DNA from: Henningerozyma blattae CBS 6284
Taxonomy: Eukaryota > Ascomycota > Saccharomycetes > Saccharomycetales > Saccharomycetaceae
Reading direction: 5' to 3'
NCBI RefSeq assembly: GCF_000315915.1
Contig: NC_020185.1
Location: 1,798,001-1,862,000 of the forward strand
DNA: 64,000 nt
Of this stretch, positions 1-9,830 are shown piece by piece. Each line of letters starts with the position of its first letter. Within the stretch, counting starts at the first letter, position 1. The notes under the pieces are model-generated. The model was given only the letters and a program-made list of their open reading frames with translations. It had not been told where the DNA came from and did no database searches. A program made the position numbers and the translations under genes.

Positions 1-1551
1 ATTCTAAAAGATCGTTTGATTTCCATATTAAATGATCTTACGACAGTTGGTGAAAATTCTTCAAGTATACAATATTTAACACTTAATTTGATTGTTAATT
101 TAAATGAGGATCCTAAAAATGTTTTGAATTTTAAATTCGACGACAGCTTGTTAGAAGTTAAAGATAGTGCCATAACTACTCTGAAGCGTGCAATCGAACA
201 TTCCAAGAGAGATTCAAGATTAAAATCTTTAGTGTCATTATTATCATTATCAGTAATTCAATTATATTTGGCAGATATTGACTCAATTGCAACAATTCAA
301 GACTTATGTGATTTTTATGACCGTTATAAATCAAATACCATAATGAAAAATGACAAAAACCGGCCATCTTTAGGAATTATTGAAATCTTATTGGCATTAT
401 TTGCCCAAAAAAAATCAATTTTAAAAAAATTAGGGTTAGCCATGTGGGAAAGTTTCATTGATTTAATTGAGTTGAATGAATTTGATGAAATATTTGATGT
501 TTTATTAACAAGAGAAAATAAGGAAGGGTTTGCTAGATTATTTGAAGGTGATGATGAATATGAAGAAATCGACTCTCATGATGATGAGGAAAAGGATGAA
601 GATAAGAATATAGACGATATTAGTACAGAAAATAGTGATGATGACAATAGTAGTGATGAAGAGAATGATAGTATCGTTGAATCTAATGATGATATAAACA
701 GAATTGACAAAGAAGCTACAAGTGCTCTTGCAAAGGCTTTGAAACTACCTGATAATATCATTAATGATAAGGGTGAAGTAGATCTTGGTAAATTAGAAGA
801 TATTTCTGATAATGAAGTTCATTTCTCTTCTTCTGATGACGATGCTGATATGTCTGATGAATCAATGGATGATGAACAAATGATGGAACTCGATGGGCAA
901 TTGTCACAAATTTTCTCTCGCAGAAAAGAAGCTCTTTCAAATATACAGACTGGCAATAAAAGAAAGTTGGATGTCAAGGAATCTCGTGAAAATGTGATTG
1001 CCTTTAAACATCGTATTGTAGATATGATAGAAGTTTATTTAAAGCATATTGAAATTATTACAAAATCAAGTGAAAATATTGAGAGAACTTACTTTAATAA
1101 AATTTTGAATTCCATTCCTTTAATTATTAAATCGTTATTGCTATGCATCCAACAAACATTGGACAGAAATCTTGCAGAAAAGATTTCTAAATTATTAAAA
1201 AACAAATTATTCAAAATCAAGCTTGTTGAATTTAAAGATTGTGGGGATTTGACTTCAGAAAATATATTGGAATGGATATCTACATTGCACACTGAGTGTA
1301 TTCTGGTTAAAAAATCTGGCCAATATCAACCGCTGTACTTCAAATTATGCTCTGGCTCATCTTTATTCTACTGTAGAATATTTGCAGAAACATCAACAAA
1401 CGCGGATCTATATGATTCGCTGATTGATTTATACGGTCAAACTACTAAGACTTGGTTCAAAAACTCAGAAATGAAAATTCCTACAACCATATTTTCTGAC
1501 TTCCACAACTGGCTATCATCAAAGCGGAGTGTTACCACTTCCAGCAAGTAA
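1..1551 (+). CDS. POL5: POL5 C-terminal part (Mybbp1a-like nucleolar factor), 5' truncated by window edge
   Basis: The reading frame is open from base 1, so this is the 3' part (about 516 codons) of a longer gene; S. cerevisiae Pol5 is about 1,020 residues. Pol5 is named as DNA polymerase phi but acts as a nucleolar protein of the MYBBP1A family, needed for rRNA synthesis and pre-60S assembly. Visible hallmarks are a helical N-terminal part, the segment FARLFEGDDEYEEID leading into a very acidic Asp/Glu/Ser tract (about residues 180-230 of the fragment), and the conserved block MDDEQMMELDGQLSQIF with a following SRRKEAL. The C-terminal third is helical and Leu/Lys/Ile-rich. Family assignment is by recalled similarity. 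The true start lies outside the window. Confidence 0.85.
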   Translation: MLKDRLISILNDLTTVGENSSSIQYLTLNLIVNLNEDPKNVLNFKFDDSLLEVKDSAITTLKRAIEHSKRDSRLKSLVSLLSLSVIQLYLADIDSIATIQDLCDFYDRYKSNTIMKNDKNRPSLGIIEILLALFAQKKSILKKLGLAMWESFIDLIELNEFDEIFDVLLTRENKEGFARLFEGDDEYEEIDSHDDEEKDEDKNIDDISTENSDDDNSSDEENDSIVESNDDINRIDKEATSALAKALKLPDNIINDKGEVDLGKLEDISDNEVHFSSSDDDADMSDESMDDEQMMELDGQLSQIFSRRKEALSNIQTGNKRKLDVKESRENVIAFKHRIVDMIEVYLKHIEIITKSSENIERTYFNKILNSIPLIIKSLLLCIQQTLDRNLAEKISKLLKNKLFKIKLVEFKDCGDLTSENILEWISTLHTECILVKKSGQYQPLYFKLCSGSSLFYCRIFAETSTNADLYDSLIDLYGQTTKTWFKNSEMKIPTTIFSDFHNWLSSKRSVTTSSK

Positions 1552-2530
1552 GATAATCCCTATTAACTGAACCACGCATTTAATTTCCACTAATATACAG
1601 TTTCACATTGGTTTGGCTTGCAAGCCCACAAAATTGACGTTAATGCGAATATTATTCATACTGCTCGTATGAACATTGGATTTTATAGTATCTATAAATG
1701 GCTTTATTTGCCTATATTCGGCTATGTACATTATTTTTAATCCCAATTATAAACTAAATTCTTTTAACTAGCTATGTATATTGTTGATAGAATTCCCCAC
1801 TCCCTCTTAATGGTTTAGCTTAAAGTAAAATTTCTAAGATTATAGATTTTCTCTATTTAGAAATGTAATGTTTTGATTTCCATACATTTAGTTTTTTCCC
1901 TGATCTTTTTCCCCGAATAGGAAGTTTTCAACATTCTCGTATGGAACATCAAATCATTAATACTACAAGAGGGGAGAATAAACGAGTAATTAAAGGGTCT
2001 TTTTCCCCTCGTTTAGAAAAATACAATATTCGAAGAATAAGTGTTCTGGTATACGAGGAAGTCCCGAGAATTTTTAAGACTGCCAAGATAAAAAGAATGG
2101 GGAGAAACCAGTATCAGTGATACGGAAACGAGATTTATCATATTTAGAACAGTTATCTTTTACATTTCGTTTGGAAGGAATTCTTTAGAATAAATTTAGG
2201 CTACATTATGTGGCTGATGTCAATAATTAATATGTTGTCGTATAATTGAATTTCCTTTTACCCTTTATCAAGAGAACTTTTTGTATCTTTATATATATAA
2301 AGTGAATTAAACAATAGAACTAAAATCAAAAAGCACTATTACTAAATTTTATTTTTTTATGACCTTTGGTACTGCCTGATAGATCTATTTTTATTTCTCT
2401 GCTAGGTTATCGTTGCTCTAAAAAATATTATTTTTAAAAGTTTATATAACATTGCATGTATCAATTAACTCAAAATCAAGCAAAGACCGATTAAAATATA
2501 ACCTATACCTTACTTTATCAATTTTTTTCA
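1552..2530. other. Intergenic, POL5 3' side and promoter of the acetyltransferase-like gene
   Basis: No ORF of note. An AGGGG stress-type element occurs near 1969, and a TATA-like palindrome (TTTATATATATAAAG) near 2288 lies about 230 bp before the next ATG. I see no RNA gene. Confidence 0.5.
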
Positions 2531-4060
2531 ATGATATATATCAATAACAATAATTCAAAAGTTCTCAGGCCCTTATCTTCAGTAGAGAAAAGATTCTTAG
2601 GAAATTCTTTGGAATCTGAAACAAGACATGGTTCAGTATGTAGTGGTAAATGGGTTTCTAATTCACTAGATATTTCAGATGATGCAACCTTATTATCTTC
2701 GAAGGATAAACCTTTAACTATTTCATTAGTGTCTCGTGCGTTAAAAATTCTTATATCAAATCATATTGAGATGTTTACTACAATTAACAAAAACTCAGAA
2801 TTTCAATTGCTAGATAAGATTAACACTAGCGATGTGTTACACTCCATCTGCTTCGAAAACAAAAAAGATGAATTAGTTAATTGCCATTCTGGCGCCCCAC
2901 CTTATCTGATAAATTACATTTTCTCTCTACCATACTTCCAACCAGACTCTAAAAAGCCGTTATGGCAGCTATTTATTGTTAATTCCTCATTAGTTGTCTT
3001 TTATGGTGATGATACCTTATTTGACATTTTTGCTGTTGCAAATTTCATAAAGCTTTTATTTGAGATAATAAATTCGTTACCATACGAAAATAAAGAAATT
3101 CAAGATGATATAATTTTTAAGCTTCCAAACATTCGAAATATATCTAAAATCAATTTTCCAAAGTCTATCTATGATAATCCAATGCTACACTTACCTGCTA
3201 CTAAGCCAGAACTATTTAATTTACAAACCCAATCCTTCTTCAAATCGATTTATTTAAATACATTTAAAAAATCGTTTGATTATTTAAATTTTACACAGCA
3301 AACTCCAATTATTCTTGCAAGAAACCACAATATTTCTAAAAACTATAATGAAATTCTTCATTTGAATTCAATAGTGAAAAGTGAGTTAGTTACAGGAAAC
3401 GTTTCGATGGAAAGATATTTGCAATTGTTAAAATTAATAGATGCCGAAAAAATTGACTTGAAGAGCTTCTTTTGTAGCATTATTATAATGTGTTTAAAAT
3501 TTATGATTACCTGCTTTGATGGCAGTATAATTTTCAAAATACCCTATAATTTACGTTCAATGCAAAATTTAAGAGATAAAGAAAACCACAACTCAAGTTC
3601 AGGGCCCGAGGACTCTGCTAATGAGCTTGGTATAATATATAAAGACATATACGTCGAGGTTCCCTTAAAACTAATTGAAAAAATTGGAAATGAGGATGTC
3701 GTTGAAGAACAGTTCAAAATTGTTTGTAACTACATCAATGAATCGATACAAAAGCGTATAAAGGCTTGGGAAAAAAATGGTTTTAATGATGATGATATTA
3801 AAAGAATGAAATTCGGTTACGAACAAGTTGGTAATATTATTGAGGTCAATGACTTGACTAGTCTTGATCTATCATGTTCTAAGGATTCATTGTTTCATAT
3901 TGAAGATCTTAGCCTAACGAGAAACTTAAAAAAGAATCAAATCCTTTCCTTATCTTTTGCAAGTAATAATTATAATGGCCTAAATCTCTGTATTAATTAC
4001 TCCACTGAATATAAAATGAAAGATTTTATTGATTGCTTCCAATCTTTTATGGAGAATTAA
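2531..4060 (+). CDS. Alcohol acetyltransferase-family protein (ATF/SLI1-like), probable loss of catalytic His
   Basis: This 509-residue protein resembles the fungal AATase family (Atf1, Atf2, Sli1), which transfers acetyl groups from acetyl-CoA to alcohols, sterols or amines. The N-terminus LRPLSSVEKRF, the PLWQLFIV strand, the hydrophobic helix around SFFCSIIIMCLKF, the PYNLRSM strand and the late FGYEQVGNI block fit the condensation-like fold. Length matches Atf1/Atf2 (about 525-535). Where the family carries HxxxD(G), this protein reads FYGDDTLFDIF, so the His appears replaced and only the downstream Asp remains. It may be inactive or have changed chemistry. It sits between POL5 and CIN8, where S. 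cerevisiae has unrelated genes. Family call is moderate; I cannot assign an orthologue. Confidence 0.6.
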   Translation: MIYINNNNSKVLRPLSSVEKRFLGNSLESETRHGSVCSGKWVSNSLDISDDATLLSSKDKPLTISLVSRALKILISNHIEMFTTINKNSEFQLLDKINTSDVLHSICFENKKDELVNCHSGAPPYLINYIFSLPYFQPDSKKPLWQLFIVNSSLVVFYGDDTLFDIFAVANFIKLLFEIINSLPYENKEIQDDIIFKLPNIRNISKINFPKSIYDNPMLHLPATKPELFNLQTQSFFKSIYLNTFKKSFDYLNFTQQTPIILARNHNISKNYNEILHLNSIVKSELVTGNVSMERYLQLLKLIDAEKIDLKSFFCSIIIMCLKFMITCFDGSIIFKIPYNLRSMQNLRDKENHNSSSGPEDSANELGIIYKDIYVEVPLKLIEKIGNEDVVEEQFKIVCNYINESIQKRIKAWEKNGFNDDDIKRMKFGYEQVGNIIEVNDLTSLDLSCSKDSLFHIEDLSLTRNLKKNQILSLSFASNNYNGLNLCINYSTEYKMKDFIDCFQSFMEN

Positions 4061-5116
4061 TTCACCGGATAATTTAATAGGGACTGATGACATTTTTAGA
4101 TTCCATTTATACTATATAAAACTAAAATTTAAATTTTATTTTGGAATATAGTTCAGTAACATTAAATTGTTCGTCTCATTAATAGTGTATTAGATTTTGT
4201 CATAAACTAATCAATAAATCTAATATGTTATGTGATTATTATCAACTAAATTGCCATTTTAATTATGAAGACTTTTTAATTACTGGTTCTACTTCTAAAA
4301 TGATTCTCTTTTCGTCTGCTCTGTCAAAAAAAATCATTTGGGTATACTCTTACATTGTAGTTCGTATGGAGACACAATTATTTACTATCTACATCTTCTA
4401 CCTCCATGCAAGCCATTCGATGGTAAGAAAAAGTTCAAGTGAAAAAAGAGCTAAAATTTATAGTTAGAAAGTAATTTTTTTCTTTTTTTGGGGGTGGGGT
4501 CTTTTAGTGTTTAGTTTATTTATCCTTTTAGTAATTCCTTTTTAGTTACTAAATGTATATTTCATCCTTTAATGCTTGAAATCCGCTTCTTTATATACTC
4601 TCATTTAACTTTAACCAGATAATACCCACTAGCAGAAAAATTTAATTGAGAATGTTATGTGACACTAGCTGTATTTGATGAGAGTTTGTTTTATGTAGTA
4701 TACTAATTCATCTTTTAAATTGATCTGTTGCTACTTAAGCTTTTTTAGCTTTTTGTTTTCGCGAAGGCTCATTCTCAAACACTTTTTTTGAATAAAACGC
4801 GTAGTCTGTTTTAGATTTTCCTAAATATTAAATTTGGAAAAAGTAAACAATAGAAATCTTAAAAAAAACATGCAGTTATATTCAGTCAATCATTGAAATA
4901 TTATACCTTTAAAACAGCCGTATATGGAAGAATTCGAGAAAATAAGTAACACATAAACTATTGATTATTTTATCTATTCATATTCTTTTTTTTTTTGATA
5001 TTACGCTAACTTAATAGAAACTATTGATTAAATTAACTGCTGAACTAAAAGAAAAAAAAATAATAAATTCCTGATTAGAGCAAGAAGAAAAGAGTATAGT
5101 GGAACTAAATATTAAC
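4061..5116. other. Intergenic, CIN8 upstream region
   Basis: About 1 kb without a convincing gene. An 80-codon ATG frame at 4225-4467 has no recognisable family or composition signal. A GGGGGTGGGG run lies near 4489. No RNA gene seen. Confidence 0.5.
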
Positions 5117-8100
5117 ATGCAAAAAACCCATACTAGTGGAGAAGAATTGAATATTACTGTGGCGGTTAGATGTAGAGGTAGAAATGAAAGAGAAGTGCAA
5201 GCAAAAAGTTCTGTTGTGGTATCCGTTCCAGATATTATGGGCTCTAATGAAGTATCTATAAACACTAGTGATGAAGTTGGTATTGCTGCACATATGAATT
5301 CTAAAACATATACTGTCGATAAGGTATTTGGCCCAAGTGCAAGCCAAGATTTAATGTTTAAGGAAATAGCAGAACCACTATTTGAAGATTTTATTAAAGG
5401 TTATAACTGTACCATATTAGTATATGGTATGACCTCTACGGGTAAAACGTATACAATGACAGGTGATGAGAAACTTTATGATGGAGAATTAAGCGATTCG
5501 GCAGGTATTATACCGAGAGTGTTGTTTAAACTATTCGAATCTCCAGAAATTCTCAATGATGATTATATCATAAAATGTTCGTTTGTAGAATTATACAATG
5601 AAGATTTAAAAGACTTACTAGATGACTCCGTTGATAACACTTATAAAAAATTAAGAATCTTTGATTCAATGTCTAGTTATTCGAATTCTACTGCCACTTC
5701 AAATAATAATACAAGTAATAACACAAGAAATAATTCTAGGAACAACTCAAGAAGCAATTCTAGAAATACCTCCAGAAACAACTCCCCAAGACCTTCTTCT
5801 TCGACAAATTTATCTACTATTGCATTAAAAAGACGAACTGCAACTAGACCAAGCTCATTATCCTCTTTAAATCCTACAGCTAACAGTTCCATATACAGTA
5901 ATAATACAAATAATAAAATACGGTTTAAAGATCAACCAGCTAATCAGCTAAGATTACAATCAAAATTACAAGCACAACAGAATATTGAACTTCAGCAAAT
6001 ACATTCACAAAATATCCAACAGCAACAGTCGCAATCAATAACATCCAATTTACAATCACAAGAGAATAAAGAACAACTTACAAACTCTGAAAAGGCACCA
6101 GACAATAATAATCAAATATATATTCAAAATTTACAGGAATTCTATATTAATAATGCTACTGATGGAATTAAATTATTACAAAAAGGATTAAGACACAGAA
6201 AAGTTGCAAGCACCAAAATGAATGACGTCTCAAGTAGATCCCATACTATATTTACGATCACGTTGTACAAAGAGCACAATGGTGGTTTATATCGTGTCTC
6301 AAAAATGAACTTGGTGGATCTTGCAGGCTCCGAAAATATTAATAAATCAGGTGCTCAGCACCAAAGGGCAAAGGAAGCTGGTTCTATTAACCAGAGTTTA
6401 CTAACTTTGGGAAGAGTTATTAATTCTCTTGCAGATAAAAGTATTCATATTCCGTTTAGAGAATCAAAATTGACAAGATTATTGCAAGATTCTTTAGGAG
6501 GCAATACAAAGACTGTATTAATTTCAACAATATCGCCAGCAAAGATTAATGTTGATGAAACCTCAAGCACTTTAGAATATGCATCCAAAGCCAAGAACAT
6601 TAAAAACAAGCCACATTTAGGCTCCTTTATTATGAAGGATGTGCTATTAAAGAATATTACTACTGAACTAAATAAGATAAAATCAGATTTAATGTCAACA
6701 AGACTGAAAGATGGAGTGTATATGAGCCAGCAACATTACAAAGAATTGAATAATGATTTAGAATCGTATAAAACAGAAGTTCAGGAATCTAAAAGGGCAA
6801 ATGAGAGGCTGATTTCACAAAATGGTTCACTATTAAAAGACAAAAAAGCAAGCAATGAATTGAATGAGTTGCAGAGAATACAAATTGAAAAAAAAAATGA
6901 GAAAATTAAGGAGCTATATGAAATTTTAGATGAACATTATAAGAGAGAAGATATATTGGTTGAGCTAATACGCCAGTTAAAAAATGTCGGAACTTCAATG
7001 CAATCAACAATTGAAAATTACAGAGAAAGAGACTTAGAAATAGAAGAGAGTACTAAGAAAATCTTAGAAAATGAGTTTAAATTTTTAAAAAATGAATTAT
7101 CACAAATTTTGTCTAATATTAATGGAAATATCATCGATAATTTAAAGTCCAGTATTATAAGTAATAATTCTAGCATTGAAGCCATTGACTCTTCCAATTT
7201 TCAAAAAAATATCGATATAATTGAAAATACGACTTTAAAAATTCTGAAACAAGTTCAAGAAAAGTCCCAGCACATATATTCTAGTTGTATTGAAAGGATT
7301 CTTTCTGATATTCCTAATATTTTAAACAAATTTAAAATAGAAATTAACAGTATTGATTTTCAATACAATGACCAATTTAATAAAATCACTGAAAACTTAT
7401 CAGATTTAAGTGAGGAGTACAACAATTTCAAAGAATATCTTAATAATAGCTTTTTGCAGAATAATTATGAATTAATATTAAAAAATCATTTAGAAAGTGG
7501 GCAATCCCAAATAGAATCTTTTTCGAATAACTTGCTATTAAACATTAATAAACAAATCAATGAATTTAAACTACATAATTCGAAGTTATATGAAGAAAAA
7601 TTGAACAATATAAAAAATGATATAGTGAAAAAAGAGACCGAATCGATTAAACCTTACAAGGAAAAGTGGGTAAAATCTATTGAGATTATTAACAGCACTG
7701 ATAAAATTAATAATACTTTCCATAATGACATGAATAATAGAATACTTCAAATTAATAATTTGATTCTTCAATCCCATAACGATATTAATAATTCAATTAA
7801 TGATATTAAGGTGAATGAAATTAGAGAAAATGAAGCTGTTAACGAGATTTTATCATCTAATACCGAGTATGTTAATAATATAAATGAATTAAAAATTAAA
7901 AATATGGATTATCAAGAAAAACTAAAATGCATTGGAAAGTCATCAGAAAACTCAATCAATTATTTAGATAGCACAAAACAAGTAATTGAAAGTGGCTTAA
8001 AGACTAGGCAAATAGCTAAGCATTATAAAGCCTTTATTGACCATCAAGATAACGTTGACGAAGATACATTTTTAAGTACAAAGTCTCACACTTTGCAGTT

Positions 8101-8410
8101 TAATTCTTTAATGAAGCAAATTGAAAGTTCTGTATTATTCCCTACACTAAATCGTAAAATAATAACACCAAGCAATAATAATAAATACCCACTTATGGAT
8201 TTAGCAAATCATGGTAAAGAAAATAAGGAAAATGATATATCGCCACCATTTTTTTCAAAGTATAATATACCCAATAAATCTCTGAGCTTATCGCCTACTC
8301 AATTAACTAAAGGCATTGTTAACCAAAATAAAAGGTCACTTACCATACAAGATAGGGATGATTATAACCACCCTTTCGATACATCAAAAAAGAGACCAAG
8401 AATAGAATAA
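5117..8410 (+). CDS. CIN8: Kinesin-5 motor Cin8
   Basis: Bipolar kinesin-5 that crosslinks and slides antiparallel spindle microtubules. I start at the ATG at 5117 (1,097 residues); the frame upstream opens only with a GTG. The motor domain spans about residues 10-470: P-loop GMTSTGKT at 104-111 (the Met/Ser variant I recall for yeast Cin8), switch I NDVSSRSH near 369, switch II LVDLAGSE near 399, and the neck at SSTLEYASKAKNIKNKP. A Ser/Asn/Arg- then Gln-rich insertion of about 145 residues (roughly 186-332) lies between KKLRIFDS and IQNLQEFY, at the loop-8 position where Cin8 also carries a long insert. A long coiled coil follows to about residue 960. The tail has an SLSPTQL site, a possible BimC-type/CDK site, and a terminal basic KKRPRIE, a probable nuclear localisation signal. 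Kip1 is the alternative, but the loop-8 insert favours Cin8. Confidence 0.88.
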   Translation: MQKTHTSGEELNITVAVRCRGRNEREVQAKSSVVVSVPDIMGSNEVSINTSDEVGIAAHMNSKTYTVDKVFGPSASQDLMFKEIAEPLFEDFIKGYNCTILVYGMTSTGKTYTMTGDEKLYDGELSDSAGIIPRVLFKLFESPEILNDDYIIKCSFVELYNEDLKDLLDDSVDNTYKKLRIFDSMSSYSNSTATSNNNTSNNTRNNSRNNSRSNSRNTSRNNSPRPSSSTNLSTIALKRRTATRPSSLSSLNPTANSSIYSNNTNNKIRFKDQPANQLRLQSKLQAQQNIELQQIHSQNIQQQQSQSITSNLQSQENKEQLTNSEKAPDNNNQIYIQNLQEFYINNATDGIKLLQKGLRHRKVASTKMNDVSSRSHTIFTITLYKEHNGGLYRVSKMNLVDLAGSENINKSGAQHQRAKEAGSINQSLLTLGRVINSLADKSIHIPFRESKLTRLLQDSLGGNTKTVLISTISPAKINVDETSSTLEYASKAKNIKNKPHLGSFIMKDVLLKNITTELNKIKSDLMSTRLKDGVYMSQQHYKELNNDLESYKTEVQESKRANERLISQNGSLLKDKKASNELNELQRIQIEKKNEKIKELYEILDEHYKREDILVELIRQLKNVGTSMQSTIENYRERDLEIEESTKKILENEFKFLKNELSQILSNINGNIIDNLKSSIISNNSSIEAIDSSNFQKNIDIIENTTLKILKQVQEKSQHIYSSCIERILSDIPNILNKFKIEINSIDFQYNDQFNKITENLSDLSEEYNNFKEYLNNSFLQNNYELILKNHLESGQSQIESFSNNLLLNINKQINEFKLHNSKLYEEKLNNIKNDIVKKETESIKPYKEKWVKSIEIINSTDKINNTFHNDMNNRILQINNLILQSHNDINNSINDIKVNEIRENEAVNEILSSNTEYVNNINELKIKNMDYQEKLKCIGKSSENSINYLDSTKQVIESGLKTRQIAKHYKAFIDHQDNVDEDTFLSTKSHTLQFNSLMKQIESSVLFPTLNRKIITPSNNNKYPLMDLANHGKENKENDISPPFFSKYNIPNKSLSLSPTQLTKGIVNQNKRSLTIQDRDDYNHPFDTSKKRPRIE

Positions 8411-8583
8411 GATATTTCTATTTGATATATGGATGGATACATAATTCTACTATACATATTAAATATTCATATAATTGTAACAATACTAAATCAGCATTGG
8501 TGTCTATCAATCTGTTTATAATCTAAGTATACAAATTCCTTACAATAATTAAAAAAAGTTTGCATAAAAAAGAAAAGTCTATT

Positions 8584-9498
8584 CTAGTTATCCTCTATTA
8601 TATTACCTAATTTATCATATTTAGGTGGTAGTGCATCTCCTTCTGACTCAATGACATTTCCTAAGCTATCATATTTCAACGAATGACTATCATTTGAAAT
8701 CAAGTTTCCTAAGGCATCATATCGTTCATCAGCAGAGCTTACTGTACTAATATTATCTTCAGTTGATTCACTAGAATTATCGAAATCGTTCAAATTTTTT
8801 CTATTTGTATTCCCTATAAGCCATGCATCAGCTGAATTCATTTTTTCCTTTCTTTCTTTATTTTCTAGTTCAATTTTCTCAAGCCATTCATCTTGTGCTT
8901 TTTCAACAGATATTGAATCTGTACAATTTCCATAGATATCTAGAAGCTCATCATTCAACTCTAAGAATGCATGTCCCCAGGAAAATCCTTCTAAAACTTT
9001 AGAAGCGTACTCTTTAAAACCTACAATAGCTAAACAGGCAGCAAATGCCTCTACACAGTTTAGTCTCCATGGTCTCCCATAATTTACTGGATTTGCAGCA
9101 ACTAAATAAGGTAACAGAACTTCATTGCTTGGTTTGCCGCCCAATTTATTAAAGGGAACTTCATCAAGACGAGCCCATGAACATTCTACTACAGCAATTC
9201 CATATTGTTCTATAGTTTCTCTATCTGCTGGTGAAACAACACGTTTACCATTTGGTGAAACTACCATCCCATTGAATCGTTGGCCAACTCTTAAAGACTG
9301 TGCTAGACCCGTTCTTTCTAGTTTCTTACCACTACACCGTTTTGGGTCACAATGATCAAAATCCCACATTGCTAACTTCACAGGAAAATTAGTTTTAGTA
9401 GATTTTATAGATAAAGAATGTTTGGATTCGTTACGGCGAGAGTTATTACTTTTACGATTTGATCTCTCCTCATGTCCCTTATTTTTACCTTTTGCCAT
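8584..9498 (-). CDS. TSR3: Tsr3, 18S rRNA aminocarboxypropyltransferase
   Basis: 304 residues (S. cerevisiae Tsr3 is 313). Tsr3 adds the aminocarboxypropyl group of the hypermodified m1acp3 pseudouridine in the 18S rRNA decoding region, using S-adenosylmethionine, late in cytoplasmic 40S maturation. After a basic N-terminus the protein shows MWDFDHCDPKRCSGKKL (residues about 44-60), VSPADRETIEQYGIAVVECSWARLDEVPF and LPYLVAANPVNYGRPW, with CVEAFAACLAIVGF, all hallmarks of the SPOUT-like fold of this family. The C-terminal tail repeats KYDSLGNVI / KYDKLGNII, an odd short repeat. It is divergent from the VRL1-type gene; UTP23 and SGT2, its chrXV neighbours in S. cerevisiae, are close by. Confidence 0.93.
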   Translation of the reverse strand: MAKGKNKGHEERSNRKSNNSRRNESKHSLSIKSTKTNFPVKLAMWDFDHCDPKRCSGKKLERTGLAQSLRVGQRFNGMVVSPNGKRVVSPADRETIEQYGIAVVECSWARLDEVPFNKLGGKPSNEVLLPYLVAANPVNYGRPWRLNCVEAFAACLAIVGFKEYASKVLEGFSWGHAFLELNDELLDIYGNCTDSISVEKAQDEWLEKIELENKERKEKMNSADAWLIGNTNRKNLNDFDNSSESTEDNISTVSSADERYDALGNLISNDSHSLKYDSLGNVIESEGDALPPKYDKLGNIIEDN

Positions 9499-9830
9499 GG
9501 TTCTTGATATTTAGTTGATTAATAAATAGATTCAAAAACAATATAATTAAACACTGGATAATTTTTTAAAATGATAGCACATATCTATTTTGCGTAGCAG
9601 TTTTAAGCGCCTTTTAAACTTTTTCAGAATTTGGCTTTTAATTTTTTAAATCCATAGCTATCTGATCTGGTGATATTCGTCGGTGGTGATGTTTTTACAG
9701 ATAAAACTTAAGGAGGATCTACCGTGCCTAGTTAAAATAGGAGTATACCTAATTCTATTTTAAATTCTATTTCAACCAAAATACTGGATAGTCGGTCGCA
9801 AAAGATGGGTAGGACAAGAAATATCAAGAT
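9499..9830. other. Shared divergent promoter, TSR3 / VRL1-type gene
   Basis: 332 bp between two diverging starts. AT-rich with several short A/T tracts. I see no clear PAC or RRPE ribosome-biogenesis element here, unlike the UTP23 promoter. Confidence 0.4.

Noticed and set aside
4225..4467. 80-codon plus-strand frame before CIN8
   Set aside because: No recognisable family, composition like random AT-rich DNA, and nothing around it to support expression.
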